Positions 11,005-19,581 of a stretch of DNA of 64,000 bases are shown one piece after another. The notes under the pieces are model-generated. The model was not told where the DNA came from and did no database searches. It was given only the letters and a program-made list of their open reading frames with translations. The DNA is taken from positions 1 to 64,000 of the forward strand of contig NZ_JBAHUQ010000014.1 of NCBI RefSeq assembly GCF_036689865.1, in the 5' to 3' direction. This DNA comes from Magnetococcus sp. PR-3 (GTDB lineage: Bacteria > Pseudomonadota > Magnetococcia > Magnetococcales > Magnetococcaceae). The first letter of the stretch is position 1; each line of letters starts with the position of its first letter. Position numbers and translations under genes: made by a program.

Positions 11005-14000
11005 TTACCAGCTAAATCCTAAGTGATCTAACCGTTCAAAACGGTGTTGATCCATATTGCCATCCCGATAGGTCTGCCGTTGGAACTGAACCCATAGTCC
11101 CAGCTGAGCATTGCCAGCCCAGTCCACAGGTACATCGCAGTGGCCCTGTTCCTGTCTGAATTGACGTAATGCCTGGAACAGCTCTTCAGCTTGTGCCTGT
11201 TTAGTGTCCCAAATAAAGTCCAACGCATTGAGCATTTCAACCAACTCAGCAGATAACAGATCCTTACTCCCTGCTGTTCGCTGTTGTTGTACCCAGCGGG
11301 CCAGGGCAGGTTGCTCCGTATCATTAATGGAGATGGTGGAGTGCCCTTCTCTGGCATGGTAGGCCTTCAGGGATTCATAGTTGGCTTCCCAGATCAGCCG
11401 CTGGGGGTCCCAAATAAACTCCAGTTCATCCAGGCGCTGTGTCCGCTCTTGCCCTAGGCTATCGACTTTATGACTTTTACGTTGCGCCTCTACCCACCAG
11501 GCAAGTTCAGGATCTTCTTCGTAGTTGTCAGGTACATTACAGTGCCCATACAGGGTGTGGTACTCCACCAGCTGAATAAACATCTGCTCCCAAAAGACCT
11601 CTTGAGCATCCCATATAAAGTCCAGTTCATCGAGTAAGGCAATAGCATGATCGGATAGCTGTTCTTTTTTACGGGCATTGCGCTGGGTGGTAACCCATTT
11701 GGCCAGTTGAGGATTTTCTGGCCACCCTTTGGGAACATGACAGTGGCGACGCTGGTTGCGATAGGCCGCTAACGCCATGCGCATGCTATGCCAGTCATTC
11801 TCTTTCTGATCCCAAGCCATACCGACGGCAGAGAGGGCATCTTTTTGGTCCTGAGGCAGTTTTTCTTTACCACCCAGTTTACGTTGTTCCAATAACCATG
11901 CTGCCAGTTGCGGGTGTGTAGCATCCTCTTTGGCCAGGTATATGTGGCCATGTTCACGCTGAAATGCAATGGCTTGATCCAGCATAGCCCACCACCGTGT
12001 TAAGGTCGGGTTCCAATCAAAGCCCATCCGGTTAAGGGCTGTGATGCGCTCGGGATGTAGCTTCTCTTTAAGGTGCAGTTTGCGCTGTTTATCGCCCCAG
12101 CTAAAGAGCTCTTGTTCTGTCTCAGAATCCGGTTCAATGGCACCAAACTGCTCACGAAAAGCCATGAGTTTAGCCAGCATAATCTGCCAGTCCTGCTTCT
12201 CCAGGTCCCACACAAACTGAATTTGATCCAGCAGTAAGATCTGATCGACCTCCAACTTACCGGCGGCAAAAAGTTTACGTTGATCTGTCACCCAGCGGTG
12301 CAGTCCGGGGTTTCCGGGTGGGGCTTCTGGTACACGATCATGTCCGTGGCTCTGTTTGAACTGACGTAGGGTGTCGTACATACCTTCCCAGTGGGCCTGC
12401 TTCAGATCCCAGACAAAGTGTATCTGTTCTAACTGTGCCCGGTGTTCGTCAGACATCTTTCCGGTAAAGCCATCCCGGCGTTGTTTGCGTACCCAGCCTG
12501 ACAGTTCAGGGTTCTTCTCAAACGGTTCAGGAACGTCATCATGTCCTTCTTGTTGTTTGAAAGTTACCAGGGCACGGTACATAAGCTGCCAATAGGTTTC
12601 GTCAGGATCCCAATCAAATCCAACGGCTTCCAGTGCTTCAATGCGGGGCTTGGGCATTGAACCAAGCTCATAGGCTTTGCGTTGCCGCTTGACCCACCGT
12701 TCTAGGGTTTCATCCTCTGTCTGAAACAGGGTGTCCGGTGGTAACAGCTTGGCTTGAGTTGCAAAAGCTCCCAGCATGCTATCCCATTGGCCCCCTAGGG
12801 CTTCTATGAGGTCAGCGCCAAAGCGTGCTTTAAAATCGCTACTATCCACACCATGGCCGGTGATTTCTAATAACTGCCATAGGGGTTCGGTATCCAGCTG
12901 TTTGGTCATCCCCTCACGAAGACGAATTTCATGAAGCTGAGCCGCCAGTTGGCTGTCCATTCCTTTTAGGGCCATGAGGAGGTTTTTAAGATCTTCCAGG
13001 CCGAAAGGTTCACCTGCAACCCGTCCATTTTCATCAAACCCCCGGTGGAAGACCAAAGGCATAATCATATGGGCGTGGGGGGTGTCTCCCCGCAGGGTTG
13101 GACGCAGCAGAGGTTGCATGGCATCCAGCAGATCCAACTTGCCCTCAAGCTGAGGGAACAGCAGTAAAGCATCGACCGGTGGGCAGGGCTCTCCCTTAAC
13201 CAAGCATCGGTTGTGGGCCAATAACATCGGAGGGTCGGCTTGTAGTGAGAGCCAGTGTGCATCCCGTTTATGTGCAGGCCATTTGCCATCAAAACAACGT
13301 ACAACATACCCTTCACGCATGGGATCTGGGGCGCTGCGTCCAGGCGAGGTATAGAACTGCTGGGCCTCTTTGCTGTTCACATGGGTGCTGAGTACCCGGT
13401 GTGGCCGTAAGGATTTTAAAATGTGTTTAGCCCCGCGCCACTGGGCACTGCGTAAATGTTCTTCCCGAGACAGGCCATCGGTCGGGGTTGGCATAAAGAC
13501 CAGGGGAAGGTGCAGTTTATAAGGGCGAGCCAAATGATGACGAACCGCACGGCGATAGCTCAAAGGCAGAATGGTAGGGCCAAACAGCTCTTTTTCCATG
13601 CTGTATTGAGGTTTGGCATCCCCTTCTGGTGTCAATCGCCCTGCCAGCTTAGGCTCTGGGTTATGGGTCAGGAAAAGCGTGGGGGGCTCCTGCTTGGGGG
13701 TCTCAAATTCCCCCAGTGTTTCAAATAGGTGCGGATGACGGCTTTGCCTTTTGCCCGCCAGCTTGTGGGCATCGGTAATAATGCGCAGCATGGGGGGGGT
13801 GGCCTGTAAAAAAGCCTCGAGTTGGGGTAGTGCTTCTGTGGTTGTTAGGTAGAGTTTTACACCATGAAAACGCCATTGGCTAAAACGATCCACCGCTTCA
13901 CGGTCCCCGTAGAGGGAGAAGGGTAGTTCCCAAGGGTTGAGCTTAGGGCGGTCTGTGGCACCTTTATGGGGTTCTGCGGGTTGAAAAGGCAGAACACTTA

Positions 14001-14775
14001 AGCTTAGAGAGCTGGCATGTCGGTTAAGGTAGCGCCACACTTTCCCCATTCTGGCCATGCCACCACTAATGGCTACACACACGGTGGCAGGTGCTTGTAG
14101 ACCTTCAAGGTAGGTCAGCAGTAGAGCTTCTGTTAAACCGGTTGGTGGTAAGGCAACCGTACGCCGAACATTATTTTCCAGTCCTTGTAAACTCTCTTTT
14201 GCAACCGAGACCAAGGCAGGGGCAGGCTGAAAGCGTTGAGGTTCACTGCGGCCACTACGCAACCACTGGCGAAGCGCCAAAAAGTCGTTTTGGGTTAACT
14301 GATCCAGATCTGGCCCACGCACCGCAAACCAGGGGGCTTCCCCTTGCAGTTTGTTGGGTAGGGTATTGGCATTGGTAATTAAAACCCGGCGCAGTGCGGC
14401 AGGTTGAGCTTCTGCAAATGGGGCGAGCTGCTTAGCGGTCAGGGGGGCGCGATCTTCACTGAAAAGGGCGCCGACAGCATGTAAGCCCCCTTCAGGTGAT
14501 TTGAAGATGGCTTGAAACGGGGTGTCACTGTTATGGGCCAGCCCCATCTGCTCGCGCAAATGTTCGGGTAGATCGCCCCAGAGTTGAAAGCCGGTCATGC
14601 GCATTAACCGGCCTGTGGCCAGTAATCCGTGCAGCAGACAAGCCATCCACTCTTGACGTAATGCGACATCCTCTACCGCAGCCAGACGAGACTCTAGCTC
14701 CGAAAAGGTGTGCAGATCGTCAAACAGCCCATGTTCGACCAGTGTGATCAGACGTGATGGAATGATGTTACCCAT
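11005..14775 (-). CDS. Degenerate SF2 helicase-like protein with nine HA repeats
   Basis: This protein has 1256 residues from the ATG at 14775 (AAGGG six bases upstream); an earlier TTG at 14814 is less likely. Residues ~230-560 follow the plan of DEAH-box helicases that carry helicase-associated (HA) domains, but the catalytic motifs are changed. The P-loop reads GMARMGKV (no Thr/Ser after Lys), the DEAH box reads TDAHK, and the TATP motif reads THNP. The usual E-G-V-D and Q-x-x-G-R-x-x-R are replaced by K-G-E-P-C and D-A-M-Q-P-L-L-R. Conserved framework remains, for example YSMEKELFGP. Residues ~663-1256 contain nine tandem HA-type repeats of about 66 residues, each ending with F-x-W-D and holding G-H-x-x-V-P and W-V-x-x-Q-R. 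HA domains are thought to bind nucleic acid. It is probably an ATPase-dead nucleic-acid-binding scaffold. Confidence 0.8.
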   Translation of the reverse strand: MGNIIPSRLITLVEHGLFDDLHTFSELESRLAAVEDVALRQEWMACLLHGLLATGRLMRMTGFQLWGDLPEHLREQMGLAHNSDTPFQAIFKSPEGGLHAVGALFSEDRAPLTAKQLAPFAEAQPAALRRVLITNANTLPNKLQGEAPWFAVRGPDLDQLTQNDFLALRQWLRSGRSEPQRFQPAPALVSVAKESLQGLENNVRRTVALPPTGLTEALLLTYLEGLQAPATVCVAISGGMARMGKVWRYLNRHASSLSLSVLPFQPAEPHKGATDRPKLNPWELPFSLYGDREAVDRFSQWRFHGVKLYLTTTEALPQLEAFLQATPPMLRIITDAHKLAGKRQSRHPHLFETLGEFETPKQEPPTLFLTHNPEPKLAGRLTPEGDAKPQYSMEKELFGPTILPLSYRRAVRHHLARPYKLHLPLVFMPTPTDGLSREEHLRSAQWRGAKHILKSLRPHRVLSTHVNSKEAQQFYTSPGRSAPDPMREGYVVRCFDGKWPAHKRDAHWLSLQADPPMLLAHNRCLVKGEPCPPVDALLLFPQLEGKLDLLDAMQPLLRPTLRGDTPHAHMIMPLVFHRGFDENGRVAGEPFGLEDLKNLLMALKGMDSQLAAQLHEIRLREGMTKQLDTEPLWQLLEITGHGVDSSDFKARFGADLIEALGGQWDSMLGAFATQAKLLPPDTLFQTEDETLERWVKRQRKAYELGSMPKPRIEALEAVGFDWDPDETYWQLMYRALVTFKQQEGHDDVPEPFEKNPELSGWVRKQRRDGFTGKMSDEHRAQLEQIHFVWDLKQAHWEGMYDTLRQFKQSHGHDRVPEAPPGNPGLHRWVTDQRKLFAAGKLEVDQILLLDQIQFVWDLEKQDWQIMLAKLMAFREQFGAIEPDSETEQELFSWGDKQRKLHLKEKLHPERITALNRMGFDWNPTLTRWWAMLDQAIAFQREHGHIYLAKEDATHPQLAAWLLEQRKLGGKEKLPQDQKDALSAVGMAWDQKENDWHSMRMALAAYRNQRRHCHVPKGWPENPQLAKWVTTQRNARKKEQLSDHAIALLDELDFIWDAQEVFWEQMFIQLVEYHTLYGHCNVPDNYEEDPELAWWVEAQRKSHKVDSLGQERTQRLDELEFIWDPQRLIWEANYESLKAYHAREGHSTISINDTEQPALARWVQQQRTAGSKDLLSAELVEMLNALDFIWDTKQAQAEELFQALRQFRQEQGHCDVPVDWAGNAQLGLWVQFQRQTYRDGNMDQHRFERLDHLGFSW

Positions 14776-14850
14776 GGCACCCTTGCTCAACAGAACAACC
14801 GCAGCTAAAAGCAACGGTCATCAAAAACATCCGGTCATTGCGACCTGGGA

Positions 14851-14872
14851 AAAACCGGGAATTTATATTCCC
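14851..14872 (-). terminator. Intrinsic terminator of the aldolase cluster
   Basis: On the minus strand GGGAAT-ATAA-ATTCCC forms a 6-bp stem, followed by GGTTTTT. It lies about 45 bases after the stop of the aldolase/dehydrogenase gene. Confidence 0.7.
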
Positions 14873-14914
14873 TTTCTAGACCGCCATGCCGGATGGTTGA
14901 TCGGGCATGGTGGG

Positions 14915-16990
14915 TTATCTTGGTGTGGCGTCTGGCAGTCCGCCATCCACCGGCAATGTTGCCCCGGTTGTTGGGGATTGCCGGGTGGCAAAGTAGGCCA
15001 CAGCACGGGCCACATCCTCTGCCGTTATTTTTTCTTTGAGCAAGTTGCGGTTTCGGTAGTAATCCTCCAAACCCGCTTGGTCAAGCCCGCGGGCTTTCAT
15101 ACGATCTGGACCTACCGTTGCCCACAGCCCTGACTGACGGTCGCCATCCGAAAATACAGCATCTGGAGCGACCATATTCACCCGTACCCCAAGAGGTGCC
15201 AGTTCCAGACTGGCAATCCGTGCCAGTTGGTGGCTGGCTGCCTTGGTGGCACTGTAGGCACCAAAGCTGGCGCCAGGGGCAAAAACATTTTTGGTGGAGA
15301 TAAGAATAATATCCCCACCCATCGCCATACTGGCGTAGTGGTTGGCAGCCTGCTTGATCAGGTTTAGCGTGCCTTCAACATTGACCTGCTGCAGGCGGGC
15401 AAACTTATCGTTTTCCATCTGAGCAAGGGTAGAAACATGGGCGAGCCCGGCATTAATAAGCACCAGATCCACGCCACCCCAAAGGTTAACCATCTCAGCC
15501 CACCCTTGGGCAATGGCGTCAGGGTCCGTTACATCCATCGGTAACCCCAGCAGGCAATCGCCATAAAGCGGGGTTAACTCGTCAACTAAGCTATCTAAAG
15601 CAGGGCCGGCCAAATCCGTTGCTGCAACACAGGCGCCAAGATCCAACAGGTGCCGTACAATACCGGATCCTATGGCCCCCGCCGCTCCAGTCACCACCGC
15701 AGTGGTGCCGGTCAGCGGCGGGGCCGTGGGGGTCGCCACTTTGTCCTGTTGGAGCATAAAATATTCCATATCGAAACATGCCTGCTCCGACAAGGGGTTA
15801 TAGGTCCCTCCGGTATTATTCACCCACTGCTTAACACGCACATTTTGCTCGGTTAGGTCGGCTAAAATTGCCGCTTCGTGCTGATTTTGCGCCATGCAAA
15901 CGGCACCCACCCCCGGAATAAAAATGACACTGGGCAGGGTGTTGGTTGGGGTAGGGGGCTGTTCTCCTCCATGCGTGCTCAGGTAGGTTTGATAGCGCTG
16001 TTGCCATGCTTCGATCTGCCCGGCCATTTGATCATAGTTATCCAGCCACATAGGCCAGGGTTTCATGCGGATTACATAATCTGATGTAATCGGGGCACTC
16101 ATAAGCAGTGTATCAGCCCCAATGGCATTGACCGCCTGCAGCATGCTCTCCGTGATGATGGGGTGCAAAACCATGCGCTGTTTAGGAAAGGGACCATCGG
16201 CCATAACTGGGCTAAGTAGGCCCCGTAACTTAGGTGCCAGCTCTTGATAACTACGCTGTGCGGCCTCTAAGTTAACAATGGGGTCATGTCCGTGGCTGGC
16301 TCTTTTACTGCCAAGCCAGCGTTCCGCAGCAAAGATCAGATCAATGGTGCGTTCATAACTGCTGCGGGCGCTCTCCCCCCACGTGACCAGCCCATGACCC
16401 ATGAGAACCATGCCGCGGGCATCCGGTTGTTGATCAAAGGCAAGCAGAGCTTGTTTGGCCAACTCAAAACCGGGATGCATATAGGGCACAATGATCACAT
16501 CCGCCCCCAGTGCCTCTCGGACGATCTGCTCACCATCTGTACGGTTGGTTAGGGTAAGGATGGCCTCTGCATGGGTGTGGTCAACAAAGGTGGCGGGTAG
16601 CCATGCATGTAGCAGTGTCTCAATACTGGGCATAGGGCTGGTGTGATCCAGCCGGTTAAGGGCCAGTTGGTTGCGCATCTGCTCATCGGAGAGTTGCTCC
16701 AGGTGGCGCAGAGATTTAAGCCCCTCCAGATTCATGGAGACATGATCATCTGGCTGCATGACCGCCAAGTCCCGCCCGGAACCTTTAACGTGCAGTGTCG
16801 AGAGAGGATTGCCAAAAAGGTCTGTCTGGCTGGTTTTTACAGAGGTATTGCCCCCTCCGTGTAACACCAATGTTGGGTCCGCACCCAGTAGGTGGCTTGT
16901 GTAGGTGCGTATGGCTAGCGCTTCACCAAAAAGAGTGGCATAAGCATCCAGCATGTCAGCGGCTTCTGCATCAGACCATAGGTTCTGCAT
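14915..16990 (-). CDS. Bifunctional class II aldolase / short-chain dehydrogenase
   Basis: This is a 691-residue fusion. Residues ~15-400 form a class II aldolase/adducin domain with L-H-G-G-G-N-T-S-V-K near 43-52, the zinc-site segment DHTHAEA and a second M-G-H-G-L segment. Residues ~430-690 form an NAD(P)-dependent dehydrogenase with TGAAGAIGSG and the Tyr-x-x-x-Lys pair in YSATK. This architecture matches the rhamnulose-1-phosphate aldolase/lactaldehyde dehydrogenase family, which cleaves a deoxy-ketose phosphate to DHAP plus lactaldehyde and oxidises the latter. No rhamnose kinase or isomerase is nearby, so the substrate may be another deoxysugar phosphate. AGGGACTG precedes the ATG. The gene follows the LsrF-like gene at a 74-base gap and probably shares its transcript. 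Confidence 0.85.
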   Translation of the reverse strand: MQNLWSDAEAADMLDAYATLFGEALAIRTYTSHLLGADPTLVLHGGGNTSVKTSQTDLFGNPLSTLHVKGSGRDLAVMQPDDHVSMNLEGLKSLRHLEQLSDEQMRNQLALNRLDHTSPMPSIETLLHAWLPATFVDHTHAEAILTLTNRTDGEQIVREALGADVIIVPYMHPGFELAKQALLAFDQQPDARGMVLMGHGLVTWGESARSSYERTIDLIFAAERWLGSKRASHGHDPIVNLEAAQRSYQELAPKLRGLLSPVMADGPFPKQRMVLHPIITESMLQAVNAIGADTLLMSAPITSDYVIRMKPWPMWLDNYDQMAGQIEAWQQRYQTYLSTHGGEQPPTPTNTLPSVIFIPGVGAVCMAQNQHEAAILADLTEQNVRVKQWVNNTGGTYNPLSEQACFDMEYFMLQQDKVATPTAPPLTGTTAVVTGAAGAIGSGIVRHLLDLGACVAATDLAGPALDSLVDELTPLYGDCLLGLPMDVTDPDAIAQGWAEMVNLWGGVDLVLINAGLAHVSTLAQMENDKFARLQQVNVEGTLNLIKQAANHYASMAMGGDIILISTKNVFAPGASFGAYSATKAASHQLARIASLELAPLGVRVNMVAPDAVFSDGDRQSGLWATVGPDRMKARGLDQAGLEDYYRNRNLLKEKITAEDVARAVAYFATRQSPTTGATLPVDGGLPDATPR

Positions 16991-17027
16991 GGCAGTCCCT
17001 TTTTAAAACGGGGCATAAAGAAAATGT

Positions 17028-17052
17028 GGGTTGGGACAGAACGCCCCAACCC
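17028..17052. repeat. Intercistronic hairpin between the two aldolase genes
   Basis: GGGTTGGG (17028-17035) and CCCAACCC (17045-17052) form a perfect 8-bp stem. There is no T-run, so it more likely tunes mRNA stability than ends transcription. Confidence 0.5.
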
Positions 17053-17064
17053 ATATGGGCGTGT

Positions 17065-17943
17065 TTAGCTATTTTTAAGGTCCTGATAAAGCGCATAAGC
17101 CTCTTTGGGCTTCATCTCTTCATGGACCACTTTATTCACCGCTTGGATCATGGCGGTTGGGGCGTCGGATTGGAAGATATTCCGGCCCATATCCACACCA
17201 GCAGCGCCTTGCTGTATGGCATTGTAAGCCATGGTCAATGCATCCAGTTCAGGCTGCTTTTTACCCCCTGCAATAACAATGGGCACGGGGCAGGCTGCGG
17301 TGACGGTCTCAAAATCCTCTTCGACATAGTAGGTTTTGACATAAGCAGCCCCCAGTTCAGCAATAATACGGGTGGCCAAGCGCATATATTTGGCATCACG
17401 GGTCAGCTCTTTACCCACAGCGGTTACACCCAGAACAGGCATACCATAGCGGTTACCTGCATCAATCAAACGGGTGAGGTTGTGGATAGATCGTGTCTCA
17501 AACTCGCCACCAATGAAAACCTGTACAGCAACAGCCGCAACATTCAGGCGTAAGGCATCTTCCATGTTTACGGCAATCTCTTCATCCGAAAGCTCTTTAA
17601 GGATGCTGGGACCACCGCTGGCCCGCAGAACCACACCGTTGGTATAGGTGGGGGGGGTCATGCTACGCAGCACACCACGGGTGCACATGAGCGTATTAGA
17701 CCAAGGCAGTAGGGGGACGATGTCGACATCAATACGTTCCAAGCCTGTGGTGGGGCCCATGAAGTAGCCATGGTCCACGGCCAGCATGACCGTACGGCCT
17801 GTATCTGGACGGAAAATCTTAGAGAGACGATTTTTCATGCCCCAGTCCAGGCTGTTGCACCCTTTAAGGGTGGTCTGGGGGTTCACCTGGGGGATGTTGA
17901 GGTGGTAATTTTTGCTCTCCTGCATACCGTCGGTATCAGCCAT
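17065..17943 (-). CDS. LsrF-like class I aldolase/thiolase
   Basis: These 292 residues are close in length and sequence to E. coli LsrF, the 3-hydroxy-5-phosphonooxypentane-2,4-dione thiolase that finishes autoinducer-2 breakdown. Shared segments include [30 protein letters not shown] and AGGKK, and the Schiff-base lysine falls at Lys203 (VKTYY), as in LsrF. The ATG has GAGG seven bases upstream. No lsrK, lsrR, lsrG or Lsr transporter is present, and the partner gene is a deoxysugar-phosphate-type aldolase. A role in another C5/C6 phosphosugar breakdown route is therefore as likely as AI-2 processing. Confidence 0.85.
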   Translation of the reverse strand: MADTDGMQESKNYHLNIPQVNPQTTLKGCNSLDWGMKNRLSKIFRPDTGRTVMLAVDHGYFMGPTTGLERIDVDIVPLLPWSNTLMCTRGVLRSMTPPTYTNGVVLRASGGPSILKELSDEEIAVNMEDALRLNVAAVAVQVFIGGEFETRSIHNLTRLIDAGNRYGMPVLGVTAVGKELTRDAKYMRLATRIIAELGAAYVKTYYVEEDFETVTAACPVPIVIAGGKKQPELDALTMAYNAIQQGAAGVDMGRNIFQSDAPTAMIQAVNKVVHEEMKPKEAYALYQDLKNS

Positions 17944-18304
17944 GGTGACCTCGCTTTAGTTTAAATACTCAATAACTGAGTAGTGATCGTTGATAAAAAA
18001 ACGAGGGCATAATAACAGATTCCGCGTCAGCACGACAATTGATGCTGAGGGAAGGGAGAGGATTGTATGGGTTGGGGGGATGTTGGTGGGAAAAAGAAGG
18101 ATTTATACGCAGGGCGCAGCCTGTTGACCGTTGGCAGCCAATTTGTTTATTGAGCTGTTTGTTATGAAGCGTGGTTAGATTGGTTCTTGGTGAGCGATTA
18201 AAAGCGGGAGGGGCTGGTTATCACACAGTCTATAGGGTGTGACGATTCATTCTGTGTAAAGGGGGTGGCTAAATATGGGGTGGTGATTCTGGCTGGTATA
18301 AGAA
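17944..18304. other. Intergenic region, ~360 bases, no gene seen
   Basis: It lies upstream of the LsrF-like gene and presumably holds its promoter. No open frame with a ribosome-binding site and no strong repeat were seen. Confidence 0.4.
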
Positions 18305-18332
18305 CAAAAAAAACCCCGCTCTAGGCGGGGTT
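18305..18332 (-). terminator. Intrinsic terminator of the pilT-flgO operon
   Basis: On the minus strand AACCCCGCC-TAGA-GCGGGGTT is followed by an eight-base T-run, about 35 bases after the last lipoprotein gene. Confidence 0.92.
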
Positions 18333-18364
18333 GGGAGTATAGAAAAAACGGATAGGTCGGTGTC

Positions 18365-18955
18365 TTACATGCGACTTTTTGGGTCGAGCAGTACCCGGAC
18401 ATTGCTGGAGATCGGGACACTGAAATCTTGAGCGCCCAAGGTGGCGCGATCTTTTATGCGAATAAGCTGAACATTAAAGAAGACGCGGCTACGCGCAACC
18501 GTGTAGGTGCCAGCAAATATAGCTTCTGCACGGGTCTCTTTAGAAATTTTGTCCAGTTCGCGGGTCAGTACAAACTGCCCCTGCTTGGGTTTCATCAACA
18601 AGTCGGAACGCAAGTTCATTTGTGTCACGGTATAACCGGACTGGGTGAAGCGTGCCGCCATTTGTTGACTGACCAGACGCCCCAAAGAGGTGGTCTTGGT
18701 CAGATCATCATTGTTGACAAAACTACCAGCGACAATGGGGAACCGGCTGGGAAAACGGTCGGCCAGATTGGTGATCATGGCATCGGCCGCCCCATAGGCG
18801 GTCGTCAGTAGCTCTGTTTCAGGTGGGCTGGCCTGCTCGCTGGGGGTTGAAACCAGCGGGTAGGTGTCCGGGAAGCGCGGTTGGGCGCAGCCAGAGACCA
18901 TGGCTGCCGTCAACAGGGTGACGGCCAGCCCTTTGACGAAAGTTTTTTTGTTCAT
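18365..18955 (-). CDS. FlgO-type outer-membrane lipoprotein (second copy)
   Basis: This is a 196-residue lipoprotein. The signal peptide ends in the lipobox V-S-G-C with Cys23, after which a Pro/Ser-rich linker leads into a FlgO-like domain (residues ~50-185). FlgO proteins are outer-membrane lipoproteins first tied to flagellar stability in Vibrio. The gene overlaps the preceding paralogue by one base (TAATG), so translation is probably coupled. It shares with that paralogue the segments x-F-V-x-x-x-x-L-x-x-T-S-x-L-G and G-x-F-[VI]-L-[TS]-R-[DE]-[IL]-[ED]-K-[IL]-S. No flagellar gene is nearby, and the operon begins with pilT. Confidence 0.82.
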   Translation of the reverse strand: MNKKTFVKGLAVTLLTAAMVSGCAQPRFPDTYPLVSTPSEQASPPETELLTTAYGAADAMITNLADRFPSRFPIVAGSFVNNDDLTKTTSLGRLVSQQMAARFTQSGYTVTQMNLRSDLLMKPKQGQFVLTRELDKISKETRAEAIFAGTYTVARSRVFFNVQLIRIKDRATLGAQDFSVPISSNVRVLLDPKSRM

Positions 18956-19575
18956 TATCGATCCACCACCGACAGGGAAGGCCCGCCCGTTTCAAGCAGG
19001 AGATCTTCCGTATTGGGATTGAGGGGCAGCTTGGCATCAACCGATGCAAGTACCTGGCGATTGTTCACCCGAATCATACGGGTGGTGAAATCCAGGTTGG
19101 TGCGGCCACGGGTATAGTTGCCAGTGACAACCGCATAAGCCTTGTATTCCGCAGAGAGTTTTTCAATGTCGCGGGAGAGAATAAACTCACCTTGCTGCAT
19201 GCGAATAGCAAGATCTTGGCGCAGTTTAGGCTCAAGCACGGCAAAACCCTGCTGGGTAATGCGGGAGGCAATGTGGTCGGAGAGAAGCAGGCCTAGCTCC
19301 GAGGTGCTGTCCAGGTTGCTGCGGTGAACAAAGCTGGTCACCAGGATCGGCTTTGAGCGGTGGTAAGAAGGATGGTTCTTACGCAGCTCAGCCACCAGGG
19401 CGTCAGCAATTTGATGGCTCATGCCAATGAGATCCACCTCCACTGGGGGGGCAGGCAGTCGAACCTCAACAGGAGGTGCAGCCGGTGGGGCATGCACGGC
19501 AATGTTTTGGCAACCGGTTAGCGCCGAACCCAGTGCCAGCAGACCCAGGGAGAGGCCAGTAAGACGTTTTTTCAT
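18955..19575 (-). CDS. FlgO-type outer-membrane lipoprotein (first copy)
   Basis: This is a 206-residue lipoprotein with a signal peptide ending in the lipobox L-T-G-C (Cys22). A Pro-rich stretch of about 25 residues, built on two near copies of P-P-V-E-V, precedes the FlgO-like domain. It is a paralogue of the next gene and probably arose by tandem duplication. Its ATG lies six bases after the pilT stop, so pilT and both lipoproteins form a tight operon. A role at the outer membrane in pilus retraction, surface anchoring or secretin function is an inference from this position. Confidence 0.82.
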   Translation of the reverse strand: MKKRLTGLSLGLLALGSALTGCQNIAVHAPPAAPPVEVRLPAPPVEVDLIGMSHQIADALVAELRKNHPSYHRSKPILVTSFVHRSNLDSTSELGLLLSDHIASRITQQGFAVLEPKLRQDLAIRMQQGEFILSRDIEKLSAEYKAYAVVTGNYTRGRTNLDFTTRMIRVNNRQVLASVDAKLPLNPNTEDLLLETGGPSLSVVDR

Positions 19576-19581
19576 GGTACC

